From JBOGHU01 sp050742255 (GTDB lineage Bacteria > Actinomycetota > Acidimicrobiia > Acidimicrobiales > CADCSY01), in the NCBI GenBank assembly GCA_050742255.1, contig JBOGHU010000024.1, positions 1-47,167 of the forward strand: 47,167 bases of DNA, given 5' to 3'. Both the position numbers and the translations under genes were made by a program. Positions 16,248 to 25,195 of the stretch are shown piece by piece (within the stretch, counting starts at the first letter, position 1; each line of letters begins with the position of its first letter). The notes below the pieces were generated by a model. That model saw only the letters and a program-made list of their open reading frames with translations. It was not told where the DNA came from and did not search any database.

Positions 16248-18011
16248 CTAGCCGTCCCCCGGAGGGGGTTGGGCACGTCGAGGTAGACCGACTGGGCGTC
16301 GACGGGGGGCGAGCACCTCGTCGATCCCAGCCATGCGGGTGAGGAAGTTGGCCTTGCAGGGAAGCGTGTCCGCCTCGAGCCAGCGGGCCACCAGGCCCGT
16401 GGGGGTATCTCCGCCTCGGGCCACCAGGGCTGCCAGCCGGTCACCCACGGCCTGCAGCAACCGGTCCTCCTCCGCCAGCCCTTCGGCACCGAGCGCGCCG
16501 ACCACCCCGAGGACGTTGTTGAACAGCAGGTAGTACGTCAGCGGGTCGTCCACCATCTCCTCGGGTGCGACGGCGAGGGATGTCTCGGCCGCTCCGCCGA
16601 GGTGGTCGAGCACCCCCGGCAGGCCCCAAGCGGCCAGGTAGAAGCCCTGGTTGTCGCGGAACCAACCCGTCGCCGGCCACCCGTCCCGGTCGAACCGAAC
16701 CAGGGTGTTCTGCTGGTGAGCCTCCAACCCGATGCCCGTGGTGGCGTAGAGGTGGACCATCGGAGCCAGCACCCCGTCGACGTGGCGCCGGGTCCACTCC
16801 ACGGCGACGTCGCGGGCGGCCACTCCCGTCCGTGCCGCCAGAGCCCGCACCTCATGGGCCAGCCGGGACGGACCGATGCCGGGCCGGGGGGCGACCAGCC
16901 CGGCCAGGCACACTGCCTCGACTAGCCCCTCGGCCACCTCGCGCACGGAGAGGTCCAGGTGGGTGGGAGCGTGGCCGTCGGCATCGTCGGGGGTGTGGAC
17001 CGCCAGCCACGCCGGGTCGCGCACGATCCGAAAGCCCGGGTAGGCCGCCATGGTGGCGTCGGCCAGCCCGGCGTCCAGCAGCCTGTGCACCTCAGTGCCC
17101 CGACGCAGCTCGGCCCGGGTGTGCTCCCGGCGCGAGTTGGTCAACCGCAGGCCGAGCGACAGCTTGAGCATCACCGCCGCGCCCGGTCGGTACACGGTGC
17201 GCAGCGAGGAGGTCGGGAACCAGCGCGGCCCCCACCGGGCCCAGGTGCTCCACCAGCCTGCGATCGAGGAGGCGACGCAGCGCCGGTCGGGCGAGCAGGT
17301 CGCGCCCCTGCCAGGGGTGGGCGGGCACGAGCACCCGACCCGGGGGGCCCTCGATCCCCGACAGCCCGCAGAGCAGCGCACGGACATCCTGGCCACCGAG
17401 CGCACGGTTGCCCTCCACGGTGTCGCTGGCCACCACCCCCGGATCGGCGGCGAACCAGTCCAGCTGGAAGGCGCCCCGCAGCTCGGGGCTCCACGCCGCC
17501 GCCTCGTTCTCGGAGATCCCGTCCCGGCTCTTCGGTGCCGGGTGGATGAGGTGGCCGAGCAACAGCGCCTGCTCTGCCTGGAGAAAGGCGTCGGCCCCGG
17601 GGGCCGGTCCCGGCTCGGCCTGCCTGGCGGCGAGGAACGTGGCCACCCGACGCATGCTCTCCGCCGCCCGCTCCACCAGGTCGGCACCGGCCCCAACCCT
17701 CCGGCGAAGCCCTCCTGCTGCCTCCCGGACCAGGAGCGCGGTCAGGGTCACCGCGTCGAGGGGCGCACCGGGCAGGCCATCGGCGCTCGACAGCTGGGGG
17801 GCCCGAAGTGGTGCACACCGGCGGCTGAGCGGTGCAGGACCTCGGTGACGACGGTCACGCCGAGGGTGCCGAGCGGGATCCGCGGCCGCTGTCCCGGCGG
17901 CGGGGGGGTCAGGCCGGTCTCCCGGGTCCAGCAGCGCAGGAGGCCGTCGGTGGCGGCGGCGTCGGCCAGGGCTTCGGCGTCGGTGGCGGCGGGGGCGGCG
18001 CCGGCCGTCAC
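16244..18011 (-). pseudogene. IucA/IucC-family siderophore synthetase (IucA/RhbC-like), frameshifted three times
   Basis: The first of two NIS synthetases, expected to attach the first hydroxamate arm to citrate; restored length about 588 aa. Segments lie in different frames. They are the N-terminus (GTG 18011 to about 17800, TPPPPGQRPRIPLGTLGVTV), the middle (GAFQLDWFAADPGVVASDTVEGN, VLVPAHPWQGRDLL) and the C-terminal half (SSLRTVYRPGAAVMLKLSLG, GIGLEAHQQNTLVRFDRDGW, WFRDNQGFYL). Breaks are at the six-G run 17796-17801, at about 17211-17220 and at the six-G run 16304-16309. The last break decides the end: the restored frame ends at TGA 16246-16244, overlapping the acyltransferase GTG. The start also overlaps the decarboxylase TGA (GTGA, 18011-18008). 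These overlaps show an originally coupled operon. Confidence 0.85.
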
Positions 18012-19585
18012 CTGTCCTCCTCGTCACCGGCCCGGACGACCGCGTCGAGCAACGCGTCGACGTCGTGGGTCTGGGCCCTCGGGTTGAGCAGCGTGAGCTT
18101 CAGCTGAACGGTGGGCCGGCCCTGGGCGTCGTCGACCGTGGTCCGCCCTATGAGCACCGCCCCGCTGCGCATCAGCCGGCGGCGCAGCCCCGCGTTCAAG
18201 GCGTCGACCCGATCGGGGGCGAGGGCGAGGTGGCGGCGAGGCAGGTAGCGGAAGACGACCGTGGTCGGCAGCGCCCCCGAGGTCAGCTCCAGGCGGGGGT
18301 GGGCGCGGACCCGTCGCCCGGCGTAGCTGGCCAGGTCGTGGCAGGTGTCGAGCAGCGCTCCGAGGCCTCGGCGGCCGAGCACGAGGAACGTGGCGGCCAC
18401 CTTCAGCGCATCGGCGCGACGGGTCGTGGCCAGCGACCGGTTGAGCAGCCCGTCGTAGCCTTCGGCTCCGTCGTCGCACGGGTTCAGATAGGCGACCCTG
18501 CGGCCGTGCTCGTCGAGGTCGGCGGCGTGACGCACCAGCAGGGCGCTGGCGGCGGCCGGCTGCCAGGCGGTCTTGTGCAGGTCGAGCGTGATGGTGTCGG
18601 CGGCGTAGAGCCCGGCGAGCAGAGGGCGCAGGCGATCCGAGAACAGCGCCCCACCCCCGTAGGCGGCGTCGACGTGCAACCGCACCCCGTGCCGACGGGC
18701 GACCTCGGCTATCTCGGGAAGCGGGTCGACCGAGCCGAAGTCGGTCGTGCCGGCGGTCGCGACCACGGCCAGGGGCAAGGCGTCCTCCCCGAGGCCGCCG
18801 ATGGCGGCTTCCAGGGCGTCGGCTCGCATCCGCCACCGGTCGTCGACCGCAACCGGCATCACCGCGTCCTCTCCGAGCCCGAGCACGCCGCAGGCCTGGG
18901 CGACGGAGAAGTGCGCCACCCGGGAGCAGAGCACGACCGCCCTGCGGCCCAGGCCGCTCACCCCGGTGGCGGGGACGTCCCGGGCCAGGCGGGTGCGGGC
19001 GGTGACGTCGCGAGCGAGCAGGAGCCCATGGAGGTTGGACGCAGTGCCGCCGGAGGTCAGGACACCGCCGGCCTTGCCGCCGTAGCCGGCGAGGTCGGTC
19101 AGCGCGCTCACGACGTGGCGCTCCAGCTCGACGGCGTAGGGGCCGCTGTCCCAGGTGTCGACCGAGGCGTTGAAGACGTTGGCCAGCAGGTCGGCGGCGG
19201 CGGCGACCGTGAGGGCAGGCGGCTGCAGATGGGCGGCGGCGGCGGGGTGGGACAGGTCGACGGTCCCTTCGGCGTAGCGCCGAGCGAGGGAGAGCAGGGC
19301 GGCCGCACCGCCTCCGCGGTCAGGCAGGACGGCTCCCAGGTCCGTGGCCACGCGCTGGGCCAGGGCGGCGGGGCTGGCGCCCGGGAGCGGCCCTCTCCGC
19401 CGACGAAGCCCGGTGGCGGCCGCCGCCGTCACCGCACCGACCAGCCGGGCGACGCCGGCCAGGCCGGCGGGGCCACCGGCGAGCAGGCCTTCTTCGAGGA
19501 GGATGTCGTCCGTCCAGGGGGACGGTGGGCTGGCCGAGGAGTCCCTCGTGCTGGGCTCGAGCACGGCCCCGAGACGAGTCACCAA
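18008..19585 (-). CDS. PLP-dependent L-amino-acid decarboxylase (DesA/RhbB-like)
   Basis: Group II decarboxylase of about 525 aa that makes the diamine backbone of the siderophore, cadaverine from lysine (DesA) or diaminopropane from diaminobutyrate (RhbB). Visible: TSGGTASNLHGLLLARD, the ring-stacking His in RVAHFSVAQ, ATAGTTDFGSVDPL, the PLP-N Asp in HVDAAYGG, and the Schiff-base Lys in LDLHKTAW at about residue 338. This is the only gene of the operon with an intact frame. No diaminobutyrate aminotransferase lies in the window, which slightly favours lysine as substrate. Start is TTG 19585 or GTG 19582; no ribosome site precedes either, so the transcript may be leaderless. The promoter region carries IdeR-like boxes. 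Confidence 0.88.
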   Translation of the reverse strand: MVTRLGAVLEPSTRDSSASPPSPWTDDILLEEGLLAGGPAGLAGVARLVGAVTAAAATGLRRRRGPLPGASPAALAQRVATDLGAVLPDRGGGAAALLSLARRYAEGTVDLSHPAAAAHLQPPALTVAAAADLLANVFNASVDTWDSGPYAVELERHVVSALTDLAGYGGKAGGVLTSGGTASNLHGLLLARDVTARTRLARDVPATGVSGLGRRAVVLCSRVAHFSVAQACGVLGLGEDAVMPVAVDDRWRMRADALEAAIGGLGEDALPLAVVATAGTTDFGSVDPLPEIAEVARRHGVRLHVDAAYGGGALFSDRLRPLLAGLYAADTITLDLHKTAWQPAAASALLVRHAADLDEHGRRVAYLNPCDDGAEGYDGLLNRSLATTRRADALKVAATFLVLGRRGLGALLDTCHDLASYAGRRVRAHPRLELTSGALPTTVVFRYLPRRHLALAPDRVDALNAGLRRRLMRSGAVLIGRTTVDDAQGRPTVQLKLTLLNPRAQTHDVDALLDAVVRAGDEEDR

Positions 19586-19595
19586 GGCGAGGAGA

Positions 19596-19637
19596 GTAGG
19601 TAAGGTCCGCTGAATCCGTCAAGCTCGGTATACCTAA
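19596..19637. promoter_or_regulatory. Two IdeR/DtxR-like iron boxes in the divergent promoter
   Basis: Compared with TWAGGTWAGSCTWACCTWA, the site at 19596-19614 matches about 12 of 19 bases, with a strong first half (TAGGTAAGG). The site at 19619-19637, read on minus as TTAGGTATACCGAGCTTGA, matches about 13 with a strong TTAGGTA half. They lie between the divergent decarboxylase and exporter starts, where iron-loaded IdeR would repress both. Confidence 0.5.
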
Positions 19638-19664
19638 TATCATCTCTGAGGAGAGGCGAATACC

Positions 19665-20973
19665 ATGCGGCGAAGGCTCGTCCGGGCCGCCTACCGTGCT
19701 CGGGAGGGAGGGGGCTTGGTGAAGGGCGTCGATGGAAGGGGCAGGCGCGCTCTCTTGACGGCCAGGCGAGCAGCTCGGTCGGCCCGCCACGTCGGGGGCC
19801 AGGTCAGGTCACGGCGCCCTCCCGCCCGGGCGCAGGGCGGCCGGTTGGTCACGCCCGGCTTCCTCCTGATCATGGCGGCCACCTTCGCCTACTTCCTCGG
19901 CATCGGCGCCCTGCTGCCCACGGTGCCCCGCTACACGGCGGGTCCTCTGGGCGGGGGGAGCCTGGCGGTCGGAGTCGTGGTCGGGTCGTTGAGCCTGACC
20001 GCCGTCGTGCTGCGCCCGTGGGCGGGATGGGTGGCCGACCGACGAGGCCGCCGGCTGCTGATGGTCGCGGGGGCGGCCCTGGTGGGCGTCTCGGTGGCGT
20101 CCTACGTCGTCGCCCGCTCCCTCGCCGTCCTGGTGCCGCTGCGCCTCGTCACCGGTGCGGGTGAGGCGCTCTTCTTCGTGGGGGCTGCCAGCGCCATCAA
20201 CGACATCGCTCCGGACGCCCGACGAGGAGAGGCGACCAGTTACTTCTCCCTCTCCCTCTACGGAGGCCTGGCGGCGGGACCGGCGATCGGCGAGCTCGTG
20301 CTCGCCGGTGGTCGCTACGGCGCCGTGTGGCTGGTGGCGGCGGGCGGCGCCTTGGTCTCAGCGTTGCTCGCGGCCGGCGTGCGAGAGCCCCGCCCCACCG
20401 AGCCGACCCCTTCGCCGTCGAGGCGGCTCGTGCACCCGGCCAGCCTCCCGGCCCGGGACCGTGCTCCTGGCCAGCGTGTGGGGCCTGGCTGCCTTCACCG
20501 CCTTCGTGCCGCTCTACGCCCTTGATCTCGGGCTCGGGGGCTCCCGCGCCATCTTCGTCGTGTTCTCCGTGACCGTCCTGGTCATCCGCAGCGTCGGTGC
20601 TCGAATCCCCGACCGGCTGGGCTTCCACCGGTCGGCTCGGACGGCGCTGGCGTGCTCGGCTGCCGGCTTGGCCACGATGGGCCTGTGGCGGGCGCCGGCG
20701 GGCCTCTTCGCCGGAGCCGGGCTGTTCGGCCTCGGCCAGTCCCTGGCCTTTCCCGCCCTCCTCTCCCTGGCGGTGAGGAGCGCACCGCCCCACGACCGCG
20801 GGTCGGTCGTGGGGACTTTCACGGCCTTCTTCGACCTGGGGTTCGCGGTCGGATCCGTGACCCTGGGAGCGGTGGCCGCTGGCTTGGGCTACGCAGGGAC
20901 GTTCGTGGTCGCGGCCGGGATCACGTTGTCCGGCCTGCTCGTGCTGTCGGGGCGCGGGATGCCCCGGCCCGGG
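19665..20973 (+). pseudogene. MFS transporter, probable siderophore exporter, frameshifted
   Basis: Major facilitator with twelve predicted helices. An Arg-rich N-terminal tail of about 60 residues comes first. Six helices follow (FLLIMAATFAYFLGIGALLP through VWLVAAGGALVSALLAAGV, with the motif A-like GWVADRRGRR), and the C-terminal six begin at GTVLLASVWGLAAFTAFVPL in another frame. One base too many at about 20440-20460 separates the halves. The second half then runs past the last helix (about 20973) with no stop in any frame until 21200 (one frame) or 21540 (another), so the natural end is unclear; the end given is the last recognisable residue. ATG 19665 has GAGGAG about 10 bp upstream. 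Its divergent position to the siderophore operon suggests export of the newly made siderophore. Confidence 0.75.
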
Positions 20974-21022
20974 TTCCTGTGCGGTCCACCCCGACAGAGC
21001 CGCTCGACCGCACGGAAACCGG

Positions 21023-23797
21023 CTACGACCGCTCCGGCGCCCCGCGGCCTGGGGGGCGAACCCCCGTGGCGGAGACGCCCCCGTCCGCGAGGGCGGCGGC
21101 GATGGTCTGCCCCGCCGGTCGAGCTGCGCCGACAGCACGGGAGTGGTCGAACGTCTCTCGGGTCAGGGCGTTGCGCACCGTGGCCAGCGTCTCCTCGTAA
21201 CCGGCCGGGTGGGCGGGCGGGAGCAGCATGCCGACCTGCACCCGGACGGCCTCGCGTGCACCGTCCAGCTCGGCAGCACGCTCGTGGTGCCCGCGCCGGG
21301 CAGCCACCCCCGCCAGGCCTTCCAGGCACCAGGGCAGGTACATCAGGTTGCCGATGGCATGGAACCCCGTCGCTGCCTCGGCGAACAGCTCCCGCGCCCG
21401 CGCGACGTCGTCGTCGGCGAGCTCGACGTGGCCCAGCAAGGTCAACGACATGGCCGAGCTCCAGCGGTCGTCGTATCGCCGGGCCAGCGTCAGGCTCTCC
21501 TCCAACAGCGTGCGGGAGCGCGCCACGTCGTCAAGGTTGAGGACGGCGGACCCGAGACCGGCTAGGTCTCTGGCCAGGCGGTGCTCGTCCCCCCGGTCAC
21601 GGTCCAGCGCCAGGCACTCCTCGAAGATGCTCGACGCACGCTCGTGCTCGCCTCGGAAGAGCGCGACGTTGCCCGACAAGAAGAGCATCTCGGCGGTCTG
21701 ACCGGTGTCGCCGAGGGTTCGGGAAAGGCCCAGCGCCTCGGTCCCGAGCGCCTCGGCTCGCTCGTACGCGCTCGCGTTGAGGGCTTGCCATGCCACGAGG
21801 AAGAGCGCCCGCGCCAGGATGTCTTGGTCCCCGAGCTCCCTCGCCACGGCCAGGCCCTCCTCCGCGAGGGCACACGCGGGGGCTGCATCGCTGGTGAACA
21901 TCGCCGCGTAGGCCAAGCCGAGCAGCGCCGTGGCCTCACCGGGCCGATCTCCGGCCGACCGCGCCAGGCGGAGCGCCGCCCGGTGATCCCGTGCCGAGTC
22001 GACGTAGCGGTCCTGCTCGCGTGCGAGCAGGCCCTGCACGTTGAGGGCGGCGACGAGGTCTGACGGCCCTCCCTGGTCGCGGCCGAGGGCCACGGCGAGC
22101 TCGCAGTGCCTCGCCGCTTCGTCGTGGGCAGCCTGTTCGATCGCCAGTGTCGCCGCCCCGACGAGCGCATTGACACGTGTGGACGGGGCGATGGTGCCGG
22201 TGGCGACGGGGCGCTCCAGCGCGTCGCGCAGCCACTGACGTCCTTCGCTGAGATGACCCCGCCGATGCCAGAAGCGCCAGAGGACGCTGGCCAGGCGCAG
22301 CGCCGTCGCGCCGTCACCTTGCTCCGCCGCCCAACCCAGGCCGGCCCGCAGGTTGCCGTGCTCGCGGTCCAGTCGTGCCAGCCCGGCCGCCGCGTCCGGT
22401 CCACCGAGTGCCGGCTCTGCCTCCTCCGCGACGCTCAGATAGTACGCCACGTGCCGCTGCCGCACGGCTTCGGCCTCGGCCTGCGCCTCCAGCTGCTCGA
22501 GCCCGTACTCGCGGATGGTCTCGAGCAGGGTCAGGCGCGGCGCTCCAGGCCTGCTGCCGGGGCCTCCCCGTGCGAATGCCTCCTGTACACGGACCAGGCT
22601 GCTGTCCACCAGCGCGGTCAGCCCGTCCAGCAGGGCCGGCCCGCCCGCCTCCTCTCCACACACCATCTCCGCCCCCTCCAACGTGCAGCCGCCCACGAAC
22701 ACGCACAGCCGGCGGAAGAGCGCCTGTTCTGATCCCTCCAGCAGGTCGTAGCTCCAGGCGATCGCATCCCGCATGGTCTTCTGACGGGCCGGCAGATCAT
22801 GGGGCCCGCCGACCAGGAGCGGCAACCGCCGGTCCAGTCGATCGAGCAACGCCGGCGGCGGCAGCAGCCTCGCCCGGGCCGCAGCCAGCTCGATGGCCAA
22901 GGGCAGGCCGTCGAGCCGGCGACAGACCTCGGCCACGACAGGCATCGTCTCGGCGTCCAGCCGCAGCTCTGTCCCGGCGGCACGCGCCCGCTCCAGGAAC
23001 AGCTCCACGGCCGGCGATCGTGCCAGGGCCTCCGGCGGGTCGGCCGGGCCGGGCAGGGCAAGGGGAGCGATCGGGTACTCGCGTGCACCCCGCACGCGCA
23101 GCGCGACCCGGCTCGTCGCCAGGACGACCACACCCGGACAGGCCTCCAGCAGGGCGCGCACCGCGTCGCCTGCAGCGAGGACGTGCTCGAAGTTGTCCAG
23201 CAACAACAGCAGCCGCTTGCCTCGCAGTGACGCGGTCACGCGGTCGAGCAGCGGCGTGGCGTCCCACTCGTCCACCCCCAGCTGCTGGGCGAGGGAGCCG
23301 AACACGAGCGTCGGGTCGCGCAAGGGCGCGAGGTCGACGAAGATGACCCCGTCGGTGAAGTCGTGCGCTGAGCGCCCTGCCACCTCGATGGCGAGGCGGG
23401 TCTTGCCCACCCCGCCCGGTCCCGTCAGCGTGAGCAGCTGGGCATCGCCCCGGAGCTCGACCAGCGCGGCGGCGACGCTGGCGCGGCCTATCAGTGGCGT
23501 GAGCGGCCGCGGCATGACCGGCCTCGGTGGCGCCGTGACCGGAGCGGTGGCGCCCGCAAGGTCGCCCGGCTGCGCTGCCGCCAGGAGACCCACCCGTACG
23601 TCGGGGGCGACGCCCAGCGCGTCGGCGAGCAGCGTCACGGTCCCGAGTCGCGGGGTGCGGTGGGGATCTCGCTCCAGGTCGCTGACCGCCTTCGGGCTCA
23701 GCCCGGCGCGCTCGGCGAGGGCCTCCTGGGTCAGGCCCGCCGCCAGACGCTGGCGCTTCAGCAGCGCCCCAAACCTCATCGCCTCCGGGCTCGGCAT
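21023..23797 (-). CDS. HTH (XRE)-STAND ATPase-TPR regulator
   Basis: A 924-aa signal-transduction ATPase. Residues about 8-65 are an XRE-type HTH (LKRQRLAAGLTQEALAERAG, LSPKAVSDLERDPHRTPRLG). Residues about 100-440 form an NTPase with Walker A GPGGVGKTR at about 126-134, a Walker B-like LLLLLDNFEHV, and GLPLAIELAAAR. The C-terminal half, from about 500, is a TPR-type helical array (AARHCELAVALG, RVNALVGAATLAIEQAA, ARELFAEAATGFHAIG). Such STAND regulators usually oligomerise on ligand binding and act at nearby promoters. ATG 23797 is tentative: ATG 23779 is close, and neither has a well-placed Shine-Dalgarno. It is divergent from the SnoaL-like gene (124 bp), its likely target. Confidence 0.85.
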   Translation of the reverse strand: MPSPEAMRFGALLKRQRLAAGLTQEALAERAGLSPKAVSDLERDPHRTPRLGTVTLLADALGVAPDVRVGLLAAAQPGDLAGATAPVTAPPRPVMPRPLTPLIGRASVAAALVELRGDAQLLTLTGPGGVGKTRLAIEVAGRSAHDFTDGVIFVDLAPLRDPTLVFGSLAQQLGVDEWDATPLLDRVTASLRGKRLLLLLDNFEHVLAAGDAVRALLEACPGVVVLATSRVALRVRGAREYPIAPLALPGPADPPEALARSPAVELFLERARAAGTELRLDAETMPVVAEVCRRLDGLPLAIELAAARARLLPPPALLDRLDRRLPLLVGGPHDLPARQKTMRDAIAWSYDLLEGSEQALFRRLCVFVGGCTLEGAEMVCGEEAGGPALLDGLTALVDSSLVRVQEAFARGGPGSRPGAPRLTLLETIREYGLEQLEAQAEAEAVRQRHVAYYLSVAEEAEPALGGPDAAAGLARLDREHGNLRAGLGWAAEQGDGATALRLASVLWRFWHRRGHLSEGRQWLRDALERPVATGTIAPSTRVNALVGAATLAIEQAAHDEAARHCELAVALGRDQGGPSDLVAALNVQGLLAREQDRYVDSARDHRAALRLARSAGDRPGEATALLGLAYAAMFTSDAAPACALAEEGLAVARELGDQDILARALFLVAWQALNASAYERAEALGTEALGLSRTLGDTGQTAEMLFLSGNVALFRGEHERASSIFEECLALDRDRGDEHRLARDLAGLGSAVLNLDDVARSRTLLEESLTLARRYDDRWSSAMSLTLLGHVELADDDVARARELFAEAATGFHAIGNLMYLPWCLEGLAGVAARRGHHERAAELDGAREAVRVQVGMLLPPAHPAGYEETLATVRNALTRETFDHSRAVGAARPAGQTIAAALADGGVSATGVRPPGRGAPERS

Positions 23798-23921
23798 ACG
23801 GGCGAACCGCCAAACATCCAGGAAACGGACAGGACTCGGGGAGCGCTCGACCTGGTCAGCCGACCGGGCGCCCCACACCATGAGACCAGACCGCAGGCCG
23901 AGAAGACAAGGAGACCGAGCC

Positions 23922-24386
23922 ATGTCCCCCGAAGAGCTGAAAGCTCGTGCCCGGCGACTCGCAGAGGAGGTGTTCAACCAGGGCGACCTCGCTGTCGCCG
24001 ACGAGCTCATCTCCCCCGATTACATCCACCATGTCCCCGGCGACCAACCGGCGCACGGGCTCGCAGGCATCAGGGAGTGGGTGACGCTCATGCGCCTCAC
24101 GTTCCCCGACTTCCACGTGATCGTCGAGGACGAGATCGCTGAAGGTGACCGGGTCGTGCAGCGGGTCACGGCCCGCGGCACCCACGAGGGGGAGCTCTTC
24201 GGCGTGCCGGCGACCGGCAAGGAGGTCGCCTTCGATGTGATCGAGATCAACCGTGTCGGGCCGGACGGGAAGTTCGCTGAGCACTGGTCCTCGGTCGACC
24301 TGCTCGGCCTGCTCCAGCAACTCGGCGCCCTCCCGACACCAGCGCCCGTCGAGGCCTGGCCCGCGACCCGGACAAGGAGCACCTGA
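23922..24386 (+). CDS. SnoaL-like (ester cyclase family) protein
   Basis: A 154-aa cone-shaped alpha+beta-barrel protein of the NTF2/SnoaL superfamily, recognised from ADELISPDYIHHVPGD, GIREWVTLMRLTFPDFHVIV, EGDRVVQRVTARGTHEGELF and HWSSVDLLGLLQQLGAL. SnoaL relatives include polyketide cyclases, but most members of this branch have no known reaction. ATG 23922 has AAGGAG about 9 bp upstream. It lies 2 bp before the cupredoxin membrane protein gene and opposite the HTH-ATPase regulator, so an operon under that regulator is likely. Confidence 0.8.
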   Translation: MSPEELKARARRLAEEVFNQGDLAVADELISPDYIHHVPGDQPAHGLAGIREWVTLMRLTFPDFHVIVEDEIAEGDRVVQRVTARGTHEGELFGVPATGKEVAFDVIEINRVGPDGKFAEHWSSVDLLGLLQQLGALPTPAPVEAWPATRTRST

Positions 24387-24388
24387 CC

Positions 24389-25132
24389 ATGACCACCACC
24401 GACCAGCCCGGGCGCACCGCCGCCACGCCCACCGACCCGCGACGTTCCTGGATCCGTCTCCTGGTGTGGGCCGTCGCCGTCAGCGCCGGCGTCGACCTGG
24501 CTGTGATGGCGCTGCTGGGCGAGGTGATCCCGCCGGTCGCGGCCGGCGCCGTCATCTCGTTCGTCGGGATCGCCCTGCTGGGCCGCTGGCCTGGCGCCGG
24601 GATCAGACTGCTCGTCGCTGTCAGCGCCCTGCTGGTGCTGACGAGCGCCCCGTTCGCCCTGCCCCTCGTGGGCCATCCCGAGTCCGCGGTCGGCTTCGGC
24701 CAGGCCGTGATCCATCTCGGGGGCCGCCTGGTCGCGATCGCGGCGGCGGTCGGCGCGTGGCGGCACGGCTCCCCCGTCATCGCCCGCCGACTGGGGCGGC
24801 TGGCGGCTGGACTGTTGGCTGCGACGGTGATCATCGGCGTCGTCGGCACGGCGCTGACCACCAGCGACACTCCGGCCCACGGTGACGTCAGGGTCGCGGT
24901 GAGCGACTTCGAATTCCCCGCCGAGGTTCGGGTGGCCAGCGGCAGCAGCGTGTTCGTCGAGAACGGCGACGTGATCCGCCACACCTTCAGCGTGGAGGGC
25001 GCCGACCTGTCCCGCGAGCTCCCGGCGGGCACGGGCGTGCGGCTCAGGATCGCCCTCGATCCCGGGACCTACCGGCTGTTCTGCAACGTGCCGGGCCACG
25101 GGTCAATGGAGGGAGCCCTGGTCGTCTACTGA
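24389..25132 (+). CDS. Membrane protein with C-terminal cupredoxin domain
   Basis: A 247-aa protein. The N-terminal region has about four helices (residues 21-45, 50-66, 72-95, 105-122) and a fifth at about 138-156. It is followed by a cupredoxin domain of about 85 residues. The likely type 1 copper ligands are His198 (DVIRHTF), Cys232, His237 and Met240 (FCNVPGHGSM), a complete blue-copper set. The topology puts the copper domain outside the membrane, suitable for electron transfer. The gene starts 2 bp after the SnoaL-like stop. A copper amine oxidase-like gene lies 0.9 kb downstream. Confidence 0.82.
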   Translation: MTTTDQPGRTAATPTDPRRSWIRLLVWAVAVSAGVDLAVMALLGEVIPPVAAGAVISFVGIALLGRWPGAGIRLLVAVSALLVLTSAPFALPLVGHPESAVGFGQAVIHLGGRLVAIAAAVGAWRHGSPVIARRLGRLAAGLLAATVIIGVVGTALTTSDTPAHGDVRVAVSDFEFPAEVRVASGSSVFVENGDVIRHTFSVEGADLSRELPAGTGVRLRIALDPGTYRLFCNVPGHGSMEGALVVY

Positions 25133-25195
25133 CAGCCGTCACCGTCACACGCCAGCCCCGACAGCCCGATCCGACCGAACAGGAGACGAACGAAC

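Noticed and set aside
13401..17801. Programmed ribosomal frameshifting in siderophore genes
   Set aside because: No slippery heptamer with a downstream pseudoknot is evident, breaks go in both directions, and several per gene would be required.
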